64,000 bases of DNA from Linyphia triangularis (Eukaryota; Arthropoda; Arachnida; Araneae; Linyphiidae), in assembly GCA_963978545.1 (NCBI GenBank), contig OZ021721.1:114197280-114261279 (forward strand), given 5' to 3'. Each line of letters opens with the position of its first letter. Within the stretch, counting starts at the first letter, position 1. Below are positions 27,001-42,400 of this stretch, piece after piece. The translations under genes and the position numbers were made by a program. Below the pieces are notes generated by a model that worked only from the letters and a program-made list of their open reading frames with translations, did not search any database and was not told the origin of the DNA.

Positions 27001-27475
27001 TACTAGGAATTCATATTACATTCTTGAGCGTATACCTTCAAATAACAATGTGGGAAATTTCCTTTCCATTGGTTGAATGTATAGGTTACTAGGAATTCAT
27101 ATTACATTCTTGAGCGTATACCTTCAAATAACAATGTGGGAAATTTCCTTTCCATTGGTTGAATGTATAGGTTACTAGGAATTCATATTACATTCTTAAG
27201 CGAATACCTTCAAATAACAATGTGGGAAATTTCCTTTCCATTGGTTGAATGTATAGGTTACTAGGAATTCATATTACATTCTTGAGCGTATACCTTCAAA
27301 TAACAATGTGGGAAATTTCCTTTCCATTGGTTGAATGTATAGGTTACTAGGAATTCATATTACATTCTTGAGCGTATACCTTCAAATAACAATGTGGGAA
27401 ATTTCCTTTCCATTGGTTGAATGTATAGGTTACTAGGAATTCATATAACGGGGGAGTTTTTTTACGACCACCCTG
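24100..27475. mobile_element. Long fold-back element, TA-flanked, with amplified right end
   Basis: The left end is CATGGTGGTCATAAAGAAACT and the right end, inverted, CAGGGTGGTCGTAAAAAAACT, each preceded by TA. The arms pair over more than 300 bp: the segment at 24325-24376 reappears inverted at 24515-24570. The right arm is duplicated (about 24399-24768 and 24769-25037), and its terminal 86 bp is then repeated 28 times. No transposase was recognised; ORFs of 110 and 73 codons over the duplication are arm read-through. The TA flank and CAGGGTGG end recall Tc1/mariner-type elements, but the superfamily is not proven. Confidence 0.75.
25038..27445 (+). repeat. 86-bp minisatellite, 28 copies, higher-order structure
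   Basis: The unit runs from TTACATTCTTGAGCGTATACC through AACAATGTGGGAAATTTCC to TTACTAGGAATTCATA. Variants A (TTAAGCGAATACC), G (GTATACCGTC), E (GAGCGAATACC), G' (GTATACCGTC with GTGGGGAAT) and T (default) recur in the order A-G-T-E-G'-T-T(-T). This gives a 7-8-unit higher-order repeat seen about three times. The unit derives from the right terminal repeat of the surrounding element. Confidence 0.95.
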
Positions 27476-30400
27476 TAAATCAACTTAAGTTATTGTTAAG
27501 TTATTAAGTTCTGTCATGTTCATTTTTAAGTCCAAAAGAACAGTCGACGATATTTCTAAACAAGTGAGTGATGTATGACAACATTTATCATCATGTAAAC
27601 AACCAACAGTATAGTTATCTAATATTTTATGACACCGGTATCTGTTCCGTAACAGATCACGGCCAACGTTGATTCAAAAATCTAGTTTCTTACAAATGAA
27701 ATAAGCATTCAGATTTTGAACAACTTTTGTTGGTTCTTATCTTTATAAATTTGCTGGATATTATTTACAGTGTCTTTGAGAAAGAGCTCCGTAACTTTTA
27801 AATGTCGCAACTGTGAAAGAAACAGTGAGAAACAGAAGAAAAAGACAAGGGGTATGTTGGATAGACCGGTAGAGAATTTTTGATACACTGGTTGGCAAAA
27901 TTAGATTAATATTGGAATGTGGTAACAAATTGTTGCAAAATCTGAATACAGTGGAATGAGTTTATCATTTCCATAAAAAAGGACCCTATTATCCGTATAG
28001 GCTAAACGGTTACTTTTGCATGATTCAGTGGTTTTGCATGACAAACAGACGGTTTTTGAGCACCCCATACTCACCAGTTTTGCTTATTGACAAATACATT
28101 CAAATAAAAATGGACCCCTTCGATAGACCATATGCAGCAATCATCAAATCTACTCCCACCAATCAAGTTTACAAACTTGTATATTTAAAATTCCATAGAG
28201 CCTTTTCATTAGCAATTGCTGATTTCCCAGGTCCCATGATCATCACTAACCCGTACACCAAATTTGAACATCGCAGGTCAATTCATTCGGGAGTTATGTT
28301 GACCGCGTTCATACAGACACACAGTCAGAATTTTTTTTTTTTATCTCAAGATGTTCCAAAATGTGGAGAAGTGCAAACAAATCGAAATGATTTTTTTTTA
28401 CTGAAAACAATACTTTCATTATTCTATGTTAATATATAGGTCATTAAAACTAAAAAAAAAACAGTATTTTTTCATAAGTTATTACAGGTAGGTTGAAAAA
28501 TGTTTCAAAATGTGTGTAGATAAAATAAATTAAAATTGCAAGAGTAAATTGATTTATTACAAGAAAATGTTGACAAATAAGACATTTATGTTATTAAAAT
28601 TATAATATTTCAAATATAGCGTTAAAATTCTTCTTGCTATCAAATTTCGGCATAGATTTTTGAGGTTGTATTTGGTTTTTTATGAATCCTTCTCTCTCAG
28701 ATACGCTTAACAAAATGGCTGAAGCTTCTGTCATAATCATGATTACCCTTTAGACTAATGTCCGGTTTCAATTATGCCGGTTCCACTCATAAAAGCCGAC
28801 CAAACGGTTTAGTGGTTAGCGTGCTAGCTTCTAGACAGCGAGGTTGCGGGTTCGAGTCCCGTGTTTGGCATGGGTGTTTGTAAATGTATGTTGGCTTGTC
28901 TAATGACGAATGTTTCTGCGCATTATAGCCCTCGTGTTGCTGACGGCACCAGATAATCTGAATACAACCAACCAATCAACCAACCAATCCACTCATAAAA
29001 TTTGAAAACATCTTCATAGTTTGTTAACACATTGCATTTAATATCACTTCACTCACCAATGAGTGGACACCTTTTTATTACTCTGCCTCTTAAAAAAGGA
29101 GTTTTTTTGGGGTCATCGTACTATTTATTTAGCTTGATCATGAGTATTAATAATTATAAATAAAAGTTAACTTTGAATAAATTTTTTATTCCTGCAAAGT
29201 TCGAAACGTGTTCAGAGATTATTTGATAGGGAATTATGTTTTTCCTACACTCTTTTTTAGTGCTTACTGATGAAAACAATTAAAATTTATAAACAGACGT
29301 TTTAAGGGGGTGCGGTACCGAAAATAAAAAAAACTTTATTTATGTACATTTTTACGTCAAAAATTTATTTTATGTATGAGATACTATTTATATATCTTTG
29401 AGAAAATATTTTTTTAAATATTGTGTTTTGTTATTTAAAAAAAAATTAAAAACCAAGAAAAATCCATAATAATTGATGTTTGCGTATTTTGATATAAGTC
29501 AAGAAAAAATAAAAAAATTTCAAAGTGAAAGCTTTCCGTAATACATAATTATATAAAGAAAATTTTGTCTTCACAGAATTTTGATAGGTGAAATAAAAAA
29601 AATTAAAAAAATTCTCAAAGTTAAAATATTGAAATTTGTGCTTTTTTTATGTTATCTTTTACGCTAAAAATTATATTTTAAAACAGAATTAAAAAAATAA
29701 AATTCTGTGAAGACAAAATATTTAAAACTATATAAATTAAATGCTCCAAAAATTTGTATAGCCAATTGTTAATGGTTCTGGAGATATATCGATTTGAATA
29801 TGCAACATCTGTGAAAAGCACTAGTGCTCGAAAAACGCACTTTAAGCAGACGCTTCAAGGTGTTACGCCCATTAGTGATGTTTAAATCACAGGTAATTTT
29901 GTGGCGTTCTAATCACCGGAGAAATAAGATAAAAACATCATTCTCTTCAGGAATGTATGAATTATTTTTTAAAATCAGAAAAAAATTTGGTATTTTTGAA
30001 GAAATTTCGGTATTATACCCCCTTAAATGTTATAAACCGACAAAATTATAAACAGACATTAAATTTGCAATGCATGCAATTTTTTTAAAAATAGTTTTTT
30101 TAGTTTAAGTTTGCATATTAAGTTTCTTACTTTGAGTTGTGTTATTAAAACAGCAACTTATATCTACTCATGAATTTTACGTTATAACTTTCCTTGTTTT
30201 TCTATCTCTCCAGAGATTTTCCCGATTGGGTTCTTACTCAAAAATGTCTGTTTGGAGCTGGAAAAAGAGTGGATGGCTAAATCTTGCATTTTGTTCTGTC
30301 TTTTTATCAGCTCTTATTCTGAGCCTGATTTCAATCGGACTCAGAACATCATTTTCAAGCTTCTCAGAAGAGATCAGGTATAACATTCTTTCTCGATGCC

Positions 30401-33400
30401 TGAACAAAACATTTTGAATAATTAATTTTTTTTTTTAAATAATGAGTTAATGACATACTTGTCAGCATCATTGCTGAACATATAAAGAAGTATTGTAATA
30501 AAAGTTAGAGGTCGGAATTATCGATCAAAATAAATATCGATATTATATCGTTGCATAGAAAAAAAATATCGATATATCGATACATGATTTTTTTTTTATT
30601 TGATTTTCAATTTTGCCAGAAACAAAGTTTTTAGGGCAAATTTCTACTTTTCATGATTGCTTTTTTGAAAGGTGACTACTTTTTCAACTGAAATGGATCT
30701 ATTACAAAAAAAAAGTTATATTTTCGTTTAATTGGTGCAGTGATTTTAAGAAAATTTAGATAATTTTCAATAGCTTTTAAGTGTATTGAAAATATTGAAT
30801 ATTGGTGCCGTTTTGCTGTCTCTCAGCCAAGTTCAAACATTAGTTTTGAAGTTTTTGAAAAGGGAATAAATAAAATCGAAATAACACATGGAACTACAAA
30901 ACGATCATCAAAAAACTAAAAATGTTTGAAAATATCGATATATCGGTGACTCTTATGAATATTTTTAATATCGATATTTTTTCAGAAATATCGATACAAA
31001 TATTGTCGTATCGATATATCACCGACCTCTAATAAAAGTACGAAACTTAACAACGTTTTTTTTTTTTTTTTTAATACTATTGGTTTATATAACTATAACG
31101 TGAATGCGTATTATAAAATGTTGATGAAATTTTTTATGAGAGGATACTATTTATCTTTACCTCTGATATTATTTGAAATTTAAAATTATATTATTCTCAA
31201 ATTACTTTGTAAAAAGTTTAATTAATAAACTATGGTTTCTTTTTAGGAATTAATTTTAATTTGATGTTTACTTAATTGTAAAATTCAAATAGTTCTTTGA
31301 GATATTGATTATATTATCAATTTAAATAATTGGATTTTTTTTTATGTTTTGACTTACATTATTTCTACAAGAATTATCAATAAAATGGATTTTTAAAGAT
31401 TCATCGAAAGTGTATTACATGATTTGAGTGTGAAAGAGAAAGGGAATCGTGTGGATGGTTGATTAAAATAATGAAAAAGCCATTTTCTTCAATATTGACA
31501 TTCTCGGAAGTCACATGACATTCGGAAGTCGAAAGAGATTTTCGACTACTACATTTCCCCTAAAACTATATGAAAGTTTACTATTGTTGGAACAGTAATT
31601 CTTTTGTTAGTGATGAACAGTTAGAAGATTTACCTGACTACATGATTTTGCATAAAAGGACACTCAGCCAACAATGCTAGCACCCTAAAAAATAGTTTAA
31701 CCCCAAATGGCAATATGGTTTCTTTTTAAGAATTGATTTTAATTTGAACTTCACTTAATTGTAAAATTCAAATAGTTCTCTTAGATATTGATTACATTAT
31801 CAATTTAAACTGTTGGATTTTTTTTATGTTTTGACCTACATTATTTCTAAAAAAATTATCAATAAATTGGATTTTTAAAAATTCATTGAAAGTGTATTAT
31901 ATGATTTGAGTGTGAAAGAGAAAGGGAATTGTGTGGATGATTAATTAAAAGTTATCAAAAAGCCATTTTCTTTAATATCGACATTCTCAGAAGTCACATG
32001 ACACTCGGAAGTCGAAAGAGATTTTCGACTACTACATTTTCCCCTAAAACTATATGAAAGTTTACTATTGTTGGAACAGTAATTCTTTTGTTAGTGATGA
32101 ACAGTTAGAAGATTTACCTGACTACATGATTTTGCATAAAAGGACACTCAGCCAACAATGCTAGCACCCTAAAAAATAGTTTAACACCAAATAGCAATTT
32201 ATCCGTGTAACAAGGGATGTGACATTGTGTCAATCATCGACAAAACTTAAAAGCCGTATTTGCATCCAACTTCAATGTCCCTTAAACCATTTAATTTTTT
32301 ACATACTCACAAACTCTTTTTGTGGAATTTGTTATTAGATAATTAAAAATATAGTAATTGTGCAAAAACAACAAAAGATTGAATACTTTGAAGTTATAAG
32401 CATTTTTTTTGCAATTATCTCAAAAGAGTGATTTTTAACATCTTGGTGCACTTTTAAAAAATATATGTTCAATATTTCAATCTAAGTTTGGTGAAGCACA
32501 TTATATAAAAGTGATTTCTATATTGTAGACCTAAAATATTTATTACAAATATGTGTATATTTTTAATATGAATTTTATGTCCAATTTTTTTTTTAGTTCA
32601 TCTAAAACATAAATGTTTTCATAAACTTTAAAAGCATTATTGTCAAAACAAATAGGGTAGCAGATAGAATCGAAATGTTTACTTAACATTGATAATTTTT
32701 TTTATAAATATTTATCAGCCATTTTGTCTGGAAAGTGTACCAAAGACAAAGGATTACTTTTTGAATTTGAAAAAAAAAATTAAAAAAAAAAAAATTGACA
32801 TCTTTTAGAAAAAATGACATATTTCAAAAAATGTTTATATGCTCAAAGTATTAAATTTTTTCATTATTTTTACACAATTACTAAAATTAGATATATTGAA
32901 CAACAAATTCTGTTAAAAATGTGTTTATAAGTTAACAATTAAATAACTTATAGGACATTCAAGTTGGATGTAAATATGGCTTTTAAAATTTGTCGATAAT
33001 TGTTAAGTCTTCTTCAATGTTAGTACCACGTTTTAGCCATAAAGAAAGTAGCATAATCTTTATCCTATTTATCTAAACTGAATGGTTTTAACGGTTTTTA
33101 TTATTATTATTCTTTTTCTTCAAATTTTTAAGTTTAGTTTTATCCTATTTTACTTAACAGTTACATACATCAGTTATTTTTTATAAGTAGTTTAGATGGA
33201 GGATGCTTCCCTGAAGTTGGTTTCTATAATCTGCTTCTATACGTTTCTGCTGTACTAGGTAAGTTTATAATAATTTATATTCTTCATGAATCCTTATCAT
33301 TGATAATAAACTCTTGACTATTTTTAAATTAAATTTATATTAAAGTGTTGTTTAAATCAGGCTTTAATCTTTAAATGTCTACTGTGGATTGATATACCGT

Positions 33401-36400
33401 CCTGAACTTTATTAATTCAATTAAACCCTAATAACAATTTTAATGATTTTTTCTCATAAATAATATATATTCATGTTTGACACATTTGTCTTGCTAATTT
33501 TTTTTTTTTTTGTGAACAATATTACCATTTTATGCTTTCTTTAGTTTATTAAGGAATATTATTTAGACAAACCGTTTTGAAATTGTATGAGAAAAATTAG
33601 TAATAAAAATTACTTGACATGCATTAATAAAGCGTTTTTGGAATTCAACAAGGGAAATTATTTGTATTTGTATAAAATAACAAAAATAACGCAAACTGGC
33701 CGTTTTACATTTGATATTAAAAATATTCAATATAAAGTGATTTTTTTCCATTAACCTGAAGCTAAGTCCGATGAAGTTATTTCAGTCAGAGTTCTAATCC
33801 ATAATGAAATTCTAAATAACAATTTTTAGGTATTAAACTGATAAAATCATATTTCAAATACACAAATGATTTAAGCATTTTATAATAAACTCTCCATTAA
33901 AGCTCCATAAACAACACTAAAGTAATATGATTCAAAATAACGCAAACTGGTGGTTTTACATTTGATATTAAAAACATTCAATATAAAGTGATTTTTTCCA
34001 TTAACCTGAAGCTAAGTCCGATGAAGTTATTTCAGTCAGAGTTCTAATCCATAATGAAATTCTAAATAACAATTTTTAGGTATTAAACTGATCCAATCAT
34101 ATTTCAAATACACAAATGATTTAAGCATTTTATAATAAACTCTCCATTAAAGCTCCATAAACAACACTAAAGTAATATGATTCAAAATAACGCAAACTGG
34201 CGGTTTTACATTTGATATTAAAAACATTCAATATAAAGTGATTTTTTCCATTAACCTGAAGCTAAGTCCGATGAAGTTATTTCAGTCAGAGTTCTAATCC
34301 ATAATGAAATTCTAAATAACAATTTTTAGGTATTAAACTGATCCAATCATATTTCAAATACACAAATGATTTAAGCATTTTATAATAAACTCTCCATTAA
34401 AGCTCCATAAACAACCCTAAAGTAATATGATTCAAATACACCTACACTTCCTTCCGATTCAATTACCGTTTACCTATTATTTACCTTATTTATTTACAAA
34501 TTCAAATTCATCTTTGACGTTAATCTTTACTGATATTAGTTATTTACTACTCCACAGGAATGATGAATGTAATCCTTCGCTACGTATACGTAGCTGATAA
34601 AACTGTCATACTACCCACTGCAACTATGATATGGAATAAATTGTCCATTTTACCCGGGCTGTCATCTTTTGCTGGTCTAATCCTTGTGGCTTCCTTCCCA
34701 GTGAACTCTAAGCAAAAAGTGCGATTAAAGTCAGAAACAATTATTTGTATATACTTAACTCATTTATTTCTCTCTCTTTTTTTTATCCTTAGGGATTACT
34801 GATGGATTTAAAATACATTAATATTTTCATAGGGAGGTTCTATACATACCACTGGATCGTATATATTCTTCAGCATGAGCCTGCTGTTTTCCATTATGCA
34901 GACAATAATTACCTATTTGTATTGTAAGTGTACAAAGGTATTAGTGATACGATTGGTTCTACTTTTTCTTCTTGCTGGAGCTTTCACAAGCTGTATCCTT
35001 TGAATGTGTAATTGAATTATTTTTTTCGGGTAAATATCGCATCTGCAATTTGAAGAAAGCATAATTATTGACGTTCTAAGTTCCTTGTACTATGAAAGAA
35101 AGGGAGAAAACAGCGTTTCTTAATACTTGATGAGCTTATTTTTATAAAAATTTACTGGCTATATTTTGAAATTATTATAGAAAGTAATCTTCTGGAATTG
35201 GGCAGTTCTGATGCAAAAAAATAAGTGGAGTGGAGTGTGAGTTAAAATTCTTACATAGAGTTTTTTTTTTTCTATGCACATTTTATAAATACTTTTGGAA
35301 CTGAAATAATAAAGAAATGTGATATTTTAATTTTTCCGAATAAGTCAATGACTTTTTAGGTAATTAAAGTGAGTCACAGACTTCTTAAAACAAGAATGTT
35401 AAACATGTGAGAAACTAAAGAATTTTTCTAAAAATTAGTTATAATTTATATTATTCGAGTTTATTTTTTTACTTATATTTGAGGAATAATTAGTTAATAT
35501 GTTTTTAAAAGTTTTACATTGATAAATAAATTTATAGCATAAAGAACAAATTCGTATATAGTATCACAGTATTTAGTATCAAATTCTTATTTTAATTAAA
35601 AAAAAAACTTTAAAAACTACAAAACTTTTACCATGTTTATACTTAAATGACAAATTAAAAGTACTGTACTACTCACATCTTAGATAAAATATAATACATA
35701 TTTATTATTATCTAATTTAAATGTTAGATAATTCTGTTACGATATCTATATTTCATCTGAACAATTACTTTATCAAATTAGAGGTTAACTACGTATAAAC
35801 TGGGAAAATAATTCATTACTGATTTTGTTAATGTATTAGCCGTAGTAAAATGCCACAGATAATTCTAAAAAATATAAAAACTTGTTTTTCCATCCTGTAC
35901 ACCCAATTCAAAATATACGAAAAGGATATGCGATAACCAATGGATCCAGAACTTGGACGAATATGAAGCCACTGGCAGACAAAAAAGAATTCAAACGAAA
36001 TAAATCCAGACATGAAGAAGAAAAGACTCCTTTTTATACACTGTCTGGGTTACGCGCAGGTGAAGTCTATCACCATCTCAAAACAGATCAACAATACAAG
36101 GGGCAAAAGAAAGAAGAAGAAAAAAGAAGAAAAGCGCCTGTCTTTTCTGACGCAATGCAAAAGAAAATACAAGTAGAACCAAAAGATGTTTTGATGAACA
36201 GATTACCAGGATTACACAGGGAAGTGGTTTATAAAACCTGATACTGTCAATAGAACTGAACTAATCGCTTCGTTGCAAATAGAAAACTTAGAATATCTGG
36301 GGGAAAAGATAAATAGAAGGTAAGATTGGAGGTGGCGTTCTATAATAATAATGGAATAAACAGTGGTTTGATTGAAGGGCAATGTTATTGTCGACACATG

Positions 36401-39400
36401 TCTGGAAAACCGAAGGGCATAAGCACAGACCCGGAAAGTGTTTAAGACTCTTGACCAGACGTTGCCTAATTATCTTTCTTTGTATTATGGACATTGAGAA
36501 GTCACGTACCACAGAATGATATCTTGTATGGCTTCCAAATAATTATAGAATAGATATGGCTTCAAGAGAAAAATATACCATTAACTTTTTAGACTTCTGT
36601 ATTCACAGAAAACAAGTTGTAAATCTCCATTTCCTAGAAGTGGTCAATGCGATATTGGGACGTAAAAATTATGTTAAATGATATAAAACCTTATTTTTTT
36701 GTAGAAATTGAGGTTGATTGAAGTTCTTATAATCACTGAAGTTCTCATAATACTTGAAGTTCTCATAATATGCTTATGATATTTAGTTCTGAAATCCTAC
36801 AGCTTATTCCTAAACAATTTGAAAGATTATTTTTGTGATTATAGATACAAATCTCTTCTTCAAGTGGAGTAGCGTCAAATGAAAAAGAATAAATGTAGAT
36901 GTTGATAATTTCACATTGGAATGAGTGTAAAAATAGAAAATTATTATTTATTAACTTCCAGCAATCTAAAGTAATTATTGCAATATGGAAATTTAGGAAG
37001 ATGTTGAAAATGCATTCCCCCTTTCAAGATAAATATATTTCCTGGATGGTGTCAATGCACTGCAAGGTATTAGCTCATAGAAATAATGTTAAATGATATA
37101 AAACATTATTTTTTGTAGAAATTGAGGTTGATTGAAGTTCTCATAATATGCTTATGATTTTTAGTTCTGAAATCCTACAGCTTATTCCTAAACAATTTGA
37201 ATGATTATTTTTACGATTATAAACACAAAACTCTTCATATGGAAATTTAGGAAGATGTTGAAAATGCATTCCCACTTTCAAGATAAATATATTTCCTGGA
37301 TGGTGTCAATGCACTGCAAGATATTAGCTCATAGAAATAATGTTAAATGATATAAAACATTATTTTTTGTAGAAATTGAGGTTGATTGAAGTTCTCATAA
37401 TATGCTTATGATTTTTAGTTCTGAAATCCTACAGCTTATTCCTAAACAATTTGAATGATTATTTTTACGATTATAAACACAAAACTCTTCATATTGAAAT
37501 TTAGGAAGATGTTGAAAATGCATTACCCCTTTCAAGATAAATATATTTCCTGGATGGTGTCAATGCACTGCAAGATATTAGCTCATAGAAATAATGTTAA
37601 ATGATATAAAACATTATTTTTTGTAGAAATTGAGGTTGATTGAAGTTCTCATAATATGCTTATGATTTTTAGTTCTGAAATCCTACAGCTTATTCCTAAA
37701 CAATTTGAATGATTATTTTTGCGATTATAAACACAAAACTCTTCATATGGAAATTTAGGAAGATGTTGAAAATGCATTACCCCTTTCAAGATAAATATAT
37801 TATTTCCTGGATGGTGTCAATGCACTGCAAGATATTAGCTCATAGAAATAATGTTAAATGATATAAAACATTATTTTTTGTAGAAATTGAGGTTGATTGA
37901 AGTTCTCATAATATGCTTATGATTTTTAGTTCTGAAATCCTACAGCTTATTCCTAAACAATTTGAATGATTATTTTTGCGATTATAAACACAAAACTCTT
38001 CATATGGAAATTTAGGAAGATGTTGAAAATGCATTACCCCTTTCAAGATAAATATATTATTTCCTGGATGGTGTCAATGCACTGCAAGATATTAGCTCAT
38101 AGAAATAATGTTAAATGATATAAAACATTATTTTTTGTAGAAATTGAGGTTGATTGAAGTTCTCATAATATGCTTATGATTTTTAGTTCTGAAATCCTAC
38201 AGCTTATTCCTAAACAATTTGAATGATTATTTTTGCGATTATAAACACAAAACTCTTCATATGGAAATTTAGGAAGATGTTGAAAATGCATTACCCCTTT
38301 CAAGATAAATATATTATTTCCTGGATGGTGTCAATGCACTGCAAGATATTAGCTCATAGAAATAATGTTAAATGATATAAAACATTATTTTTTGTAGAAA
38401 TTGAGGTTGATTGAAGTTCTCATAATATGCTTATGATTTTTAGTTCTGAAATCCTACAGCTTATTCCTAAACAATTTGAATGATTATTTTTGCGATTATA
38501 AACACAAAACTCTTCATATGGAAATTTAGGAAGATGTTGAAAATGCATTACCCCTTTCAAGATAAATATATTATTTCCTGGATGGTGTCAATGCACTGCA
38601 AGATATTAGCTCATAGAAATAATGTTAAATGATATAAAACATTATTTTTTGTAGAAATTGAGGTTGATTGAAGTTCTCATAATATGCTTATGATTTTTAG
38701 TTCTGAAATCCTACAGCTTATTCCTAAACAATTTGAATGATTATTTTTGCGATTATAAACACAAAACTCTTCATATGGAAATTTAGGAAGATGTTGAAAA
38801 TGCATTACCCCTTTCAAGATAAATATATTATTTCCTGGATGGTGTCAATGCACTGCAAGATATTAGCTCATAGAAATAATGTTAAATGATATAAAACATT
38901 ATTTTTTGTAGAAATTGAGGTTGATTGAAGTTCTCATAATATGCTTATGATTTTTAGTTCTGAAATCCTACAGCTTATTCCTAAACAATTTGAATGATTA
39001 TTTTTGCGATTATAAACACAAAACTCTTCATATGGAAATTTAGGAAGATGTTGAAAATGCATTACCCCTTTCAAGATAAATATATTATTTCCTGGATGGT
39101 GTCAATGCACTGCAAGATATTAGCTCATAGAAATAATGTTAAATGATATAAAACATTATTTTTTGTAGAAATTGAGGTTGATTGAAGTTCTCATAATATG
39201 CTTATGATTTTTAGTTCTGAAATCCTACAGCTTATTCCTAAACCCTAAACAATTAGAATGATTATTTTTGCGATTATAGACACAAAACTCTTCCTCAACT
39301 GGAGTAGCGTCAAGAGTAAAAGAATAAATGCAGATATTGATAATTTCACAATGGAATTAGTGTAAAAATAGAAAACTATTATTCATTAACTTCCAGTAAT

Positions 39401-42400
39401 CTAAAGTAATTGTTGTAATATGGAAATTTAGGAAGATGCAGAAAATATCTGGAAGATTGGCTAATTCTGGCAGAAACTCGAGCAACGTTCCAAAATATAC
39501 GAATTTAAAAAAAAAAAATAAACATGCCAAAAATATATGTTTGTCTTCCGTCCTTTCTTATGAATAAATGATTTCTCTCCTAAACTAACATATGCAAAGC
39601 ATGTGTTAAACAAACACGATACTTCATTCCTTTTCAATGGGTTCTCCTGAGTAACTAGGAAATGTTGGAAACGGTTGAACATAATTATGATTGTGACATG
39701 AGTTCTCGGTTTTGCTGTTCTTTATTGGTTTCTTGGTGGATGTTGAGTGGGTTTAATCTCCCGTAAATATTTGAGAAAAGTATTATACTTTACAGAAAAA
39801 AACCAAACATATAAATTTCTATTGAAGGGAAGTAATTTATGCAGTTGTATTTATTATTTTGATTTTATATTCTTATAATAGTAACTGAGTTACGAATCAT
39901 TTCAAGTATATTTCGTACACAGTAGTCATTTCATTGCATTTAACTGTAAAAATCATATTGAAAATAATCTTGAATTTGAAGCTCTAAAAGATTAATTTGA
40001 GTATTCAAGAAGATGTTTGAAATTTAAATATTAATTTTTACTATTACAACCTTAATATTTTCAAGCGATTGTTCTTATTGAATTGAATAAAACTGAAAAG
40101 GATAATCTGAAAATAGATGACACTAATGCCACTGCAAATGAAACAACAGGAAAGGAAGGCATTGAAAAGCGAGTGGTAAGTTTAAACACCCGGTATGAAT
40201 ACATACAATTTAATTCTACTATCCTACCATTGTTTTGAAACATTTAGCTTTTTTTTCTATGAAGTTTGTTATGAAACGTTGAACTTTTTTTTTTATGAAG
40301 TTTGTTATGAAACATTGCATTATTTTTATTTATTTTTTATTATGAAACATTGTACTTTTGTACGAAGTTTGATTAAGACACATTGTCTTTTTTCTATGAA
40401 GTTTGTTATGAAACGTTGAACTTTTTTTTTATGAAGTTTGTTATGAAACATTGCATTATTTTTATTTATTTTTTATTATGAAACATTGTACTTTTGTATG
40501 AAGTTTGTTTGTGACACATTGTCTTTTTTCTATGAAGTTTGTTATGAAACGTTGAACTTTTTTTTTTATGAAGTTTGTTATGAAACGTTGAACTTTTTTT
40601 TTTATGAAGTTTGTTATGAAACATTTCATCATTTTTATTTATTTTTTATTATGAAACATTGTACTTTTGTATGAAGTTTGTTTGTGACACATTGTCTTTT
40701 TTCTATGAAGTTTGTTGTGAAACATTGTACTTTTTTATGAAGTTTGTTATGATAAATTGCATTGTTCTTCTACGAAATTCATAGTGAAACATTGAACTTT
40801 TTATAAAGCTTAATTTATACTTTTAAAGTTTTCTAACTCTTTATCTTACAGGTGGATTTAAAGTTTCTTGCATTCGGATTGGAAAGAGGATTTGTCTTAG
40901 TATACATATTTTTTTTCCTTACATTTTTCCTGGAATTTCAAACAATATCTACTTACATGATTCTGAGGCCAGTAATACTTTCATCGCCAAGTGATTACAG
41001 TAGTTCTTGGACTGTTAATGAGCGAGTTTAATAAATCTTCAAATATGTTTTTATGATTTTGTTTATGTTTTCCACTCATTAGAGATTCATTCTTCATTCA
41101 TAACAAGAATGCTGCTTTTTGAACCATATATACAAACAACTCACTTTCGAGAAAGATTGGTTTTTATGATTAAAATTATCACTGTAAATGTTCAATTTCA
41201 TTTAAATTTCAACACTTCTTTCTATCCAATTTTTTCTTTCATGCAAGATAAAACGAGCAAATTTTCTTTTATATGTGTTAACTTATGCATATTTTTATAA
41301 AATCAGTTATCTAAGTGTAGTTGCATTGCATTACATTTTTTATTGCAGTGCTGATTGAAATTAAGATTTATGCATGAAATTTTTAAGAATACTGTTATGT
41401 TTATTGATATAAAACTTGCTAGACTCAACAAAAACATTCGAATTTCAGAATCAATTTTTTTTTTCAATTTACAAAAAAAAAAAAAAAAAAATGATTTTTA
41501 CCACTTTTTTAGTGTGAAAATGCCAAGTAAACAGGAGTCCTCAAAAAGTAGGTAGGTGTGCGTTGTTGAACAAATCTCAGAAACTACTGAACTGATTCTT
41601 ATGAAATTTTAACAACATATTCTGTACACTTATCACTATATCCCGTACCAGAATTATTGCAAAATTTTAATTTTTACTATTTTTTTTTGAGAAAAAACAT
41701 GCAAAAAATTACTTTAAAAAAAAATTGTCCGCCATTTTGTAATTTTTGCATATAAATTAATATTAGAGGAACGGGATATAGCCACTGTCACACTTAGCCT
41801 AAAACCATTCAATTTATTTGCTTCAGATGGGCCGTTGTTCAAATTTTTCATTGCATACCTACCTACTTTTTAAGGACTCCTGTTTGCCTGGCATTTTCAC
41901 ACTAAAAAGTGGTTAAAATCAATAATAATTTTTTTTTGTAATTTAAAAATGTTCTTTTTAAGTCTAACAAGTTTCATATCAATAAACATTACAGTATTCT
42001 TTAAAAAAAATAGCATTTTTTATGCATCCAAAGTAGACAGAGCCCTTACAGGTTTTATAAGTAAATAAAATGTTCCATAATAAGATTTATGTTGGCTCTC
42101 ATGGAGAAAACAAAGATAGCACTAAGTTATCCAATTCCATGGAGTGAGAATGCGTCATCTAAAAGTTTACCTATAGAAACAAAGTTGTTACTATAAACCC
42201 TTTATATAAATTACCAACTTTTAAGTGAAATTGCAATTCATTTATTCAATTTATTAACTCAAATCGTATTTTCATAGTATTTGTCCATTATAAAGAAAAC
42301 ATCAATTCCGCGTGCCATTGAATAACTTTTTTGTTTCCAAAAACGTAATAGTAAGAATTTTCATCGACAACGAGTCTATCTGTAAAATTTCAGTTCAAAT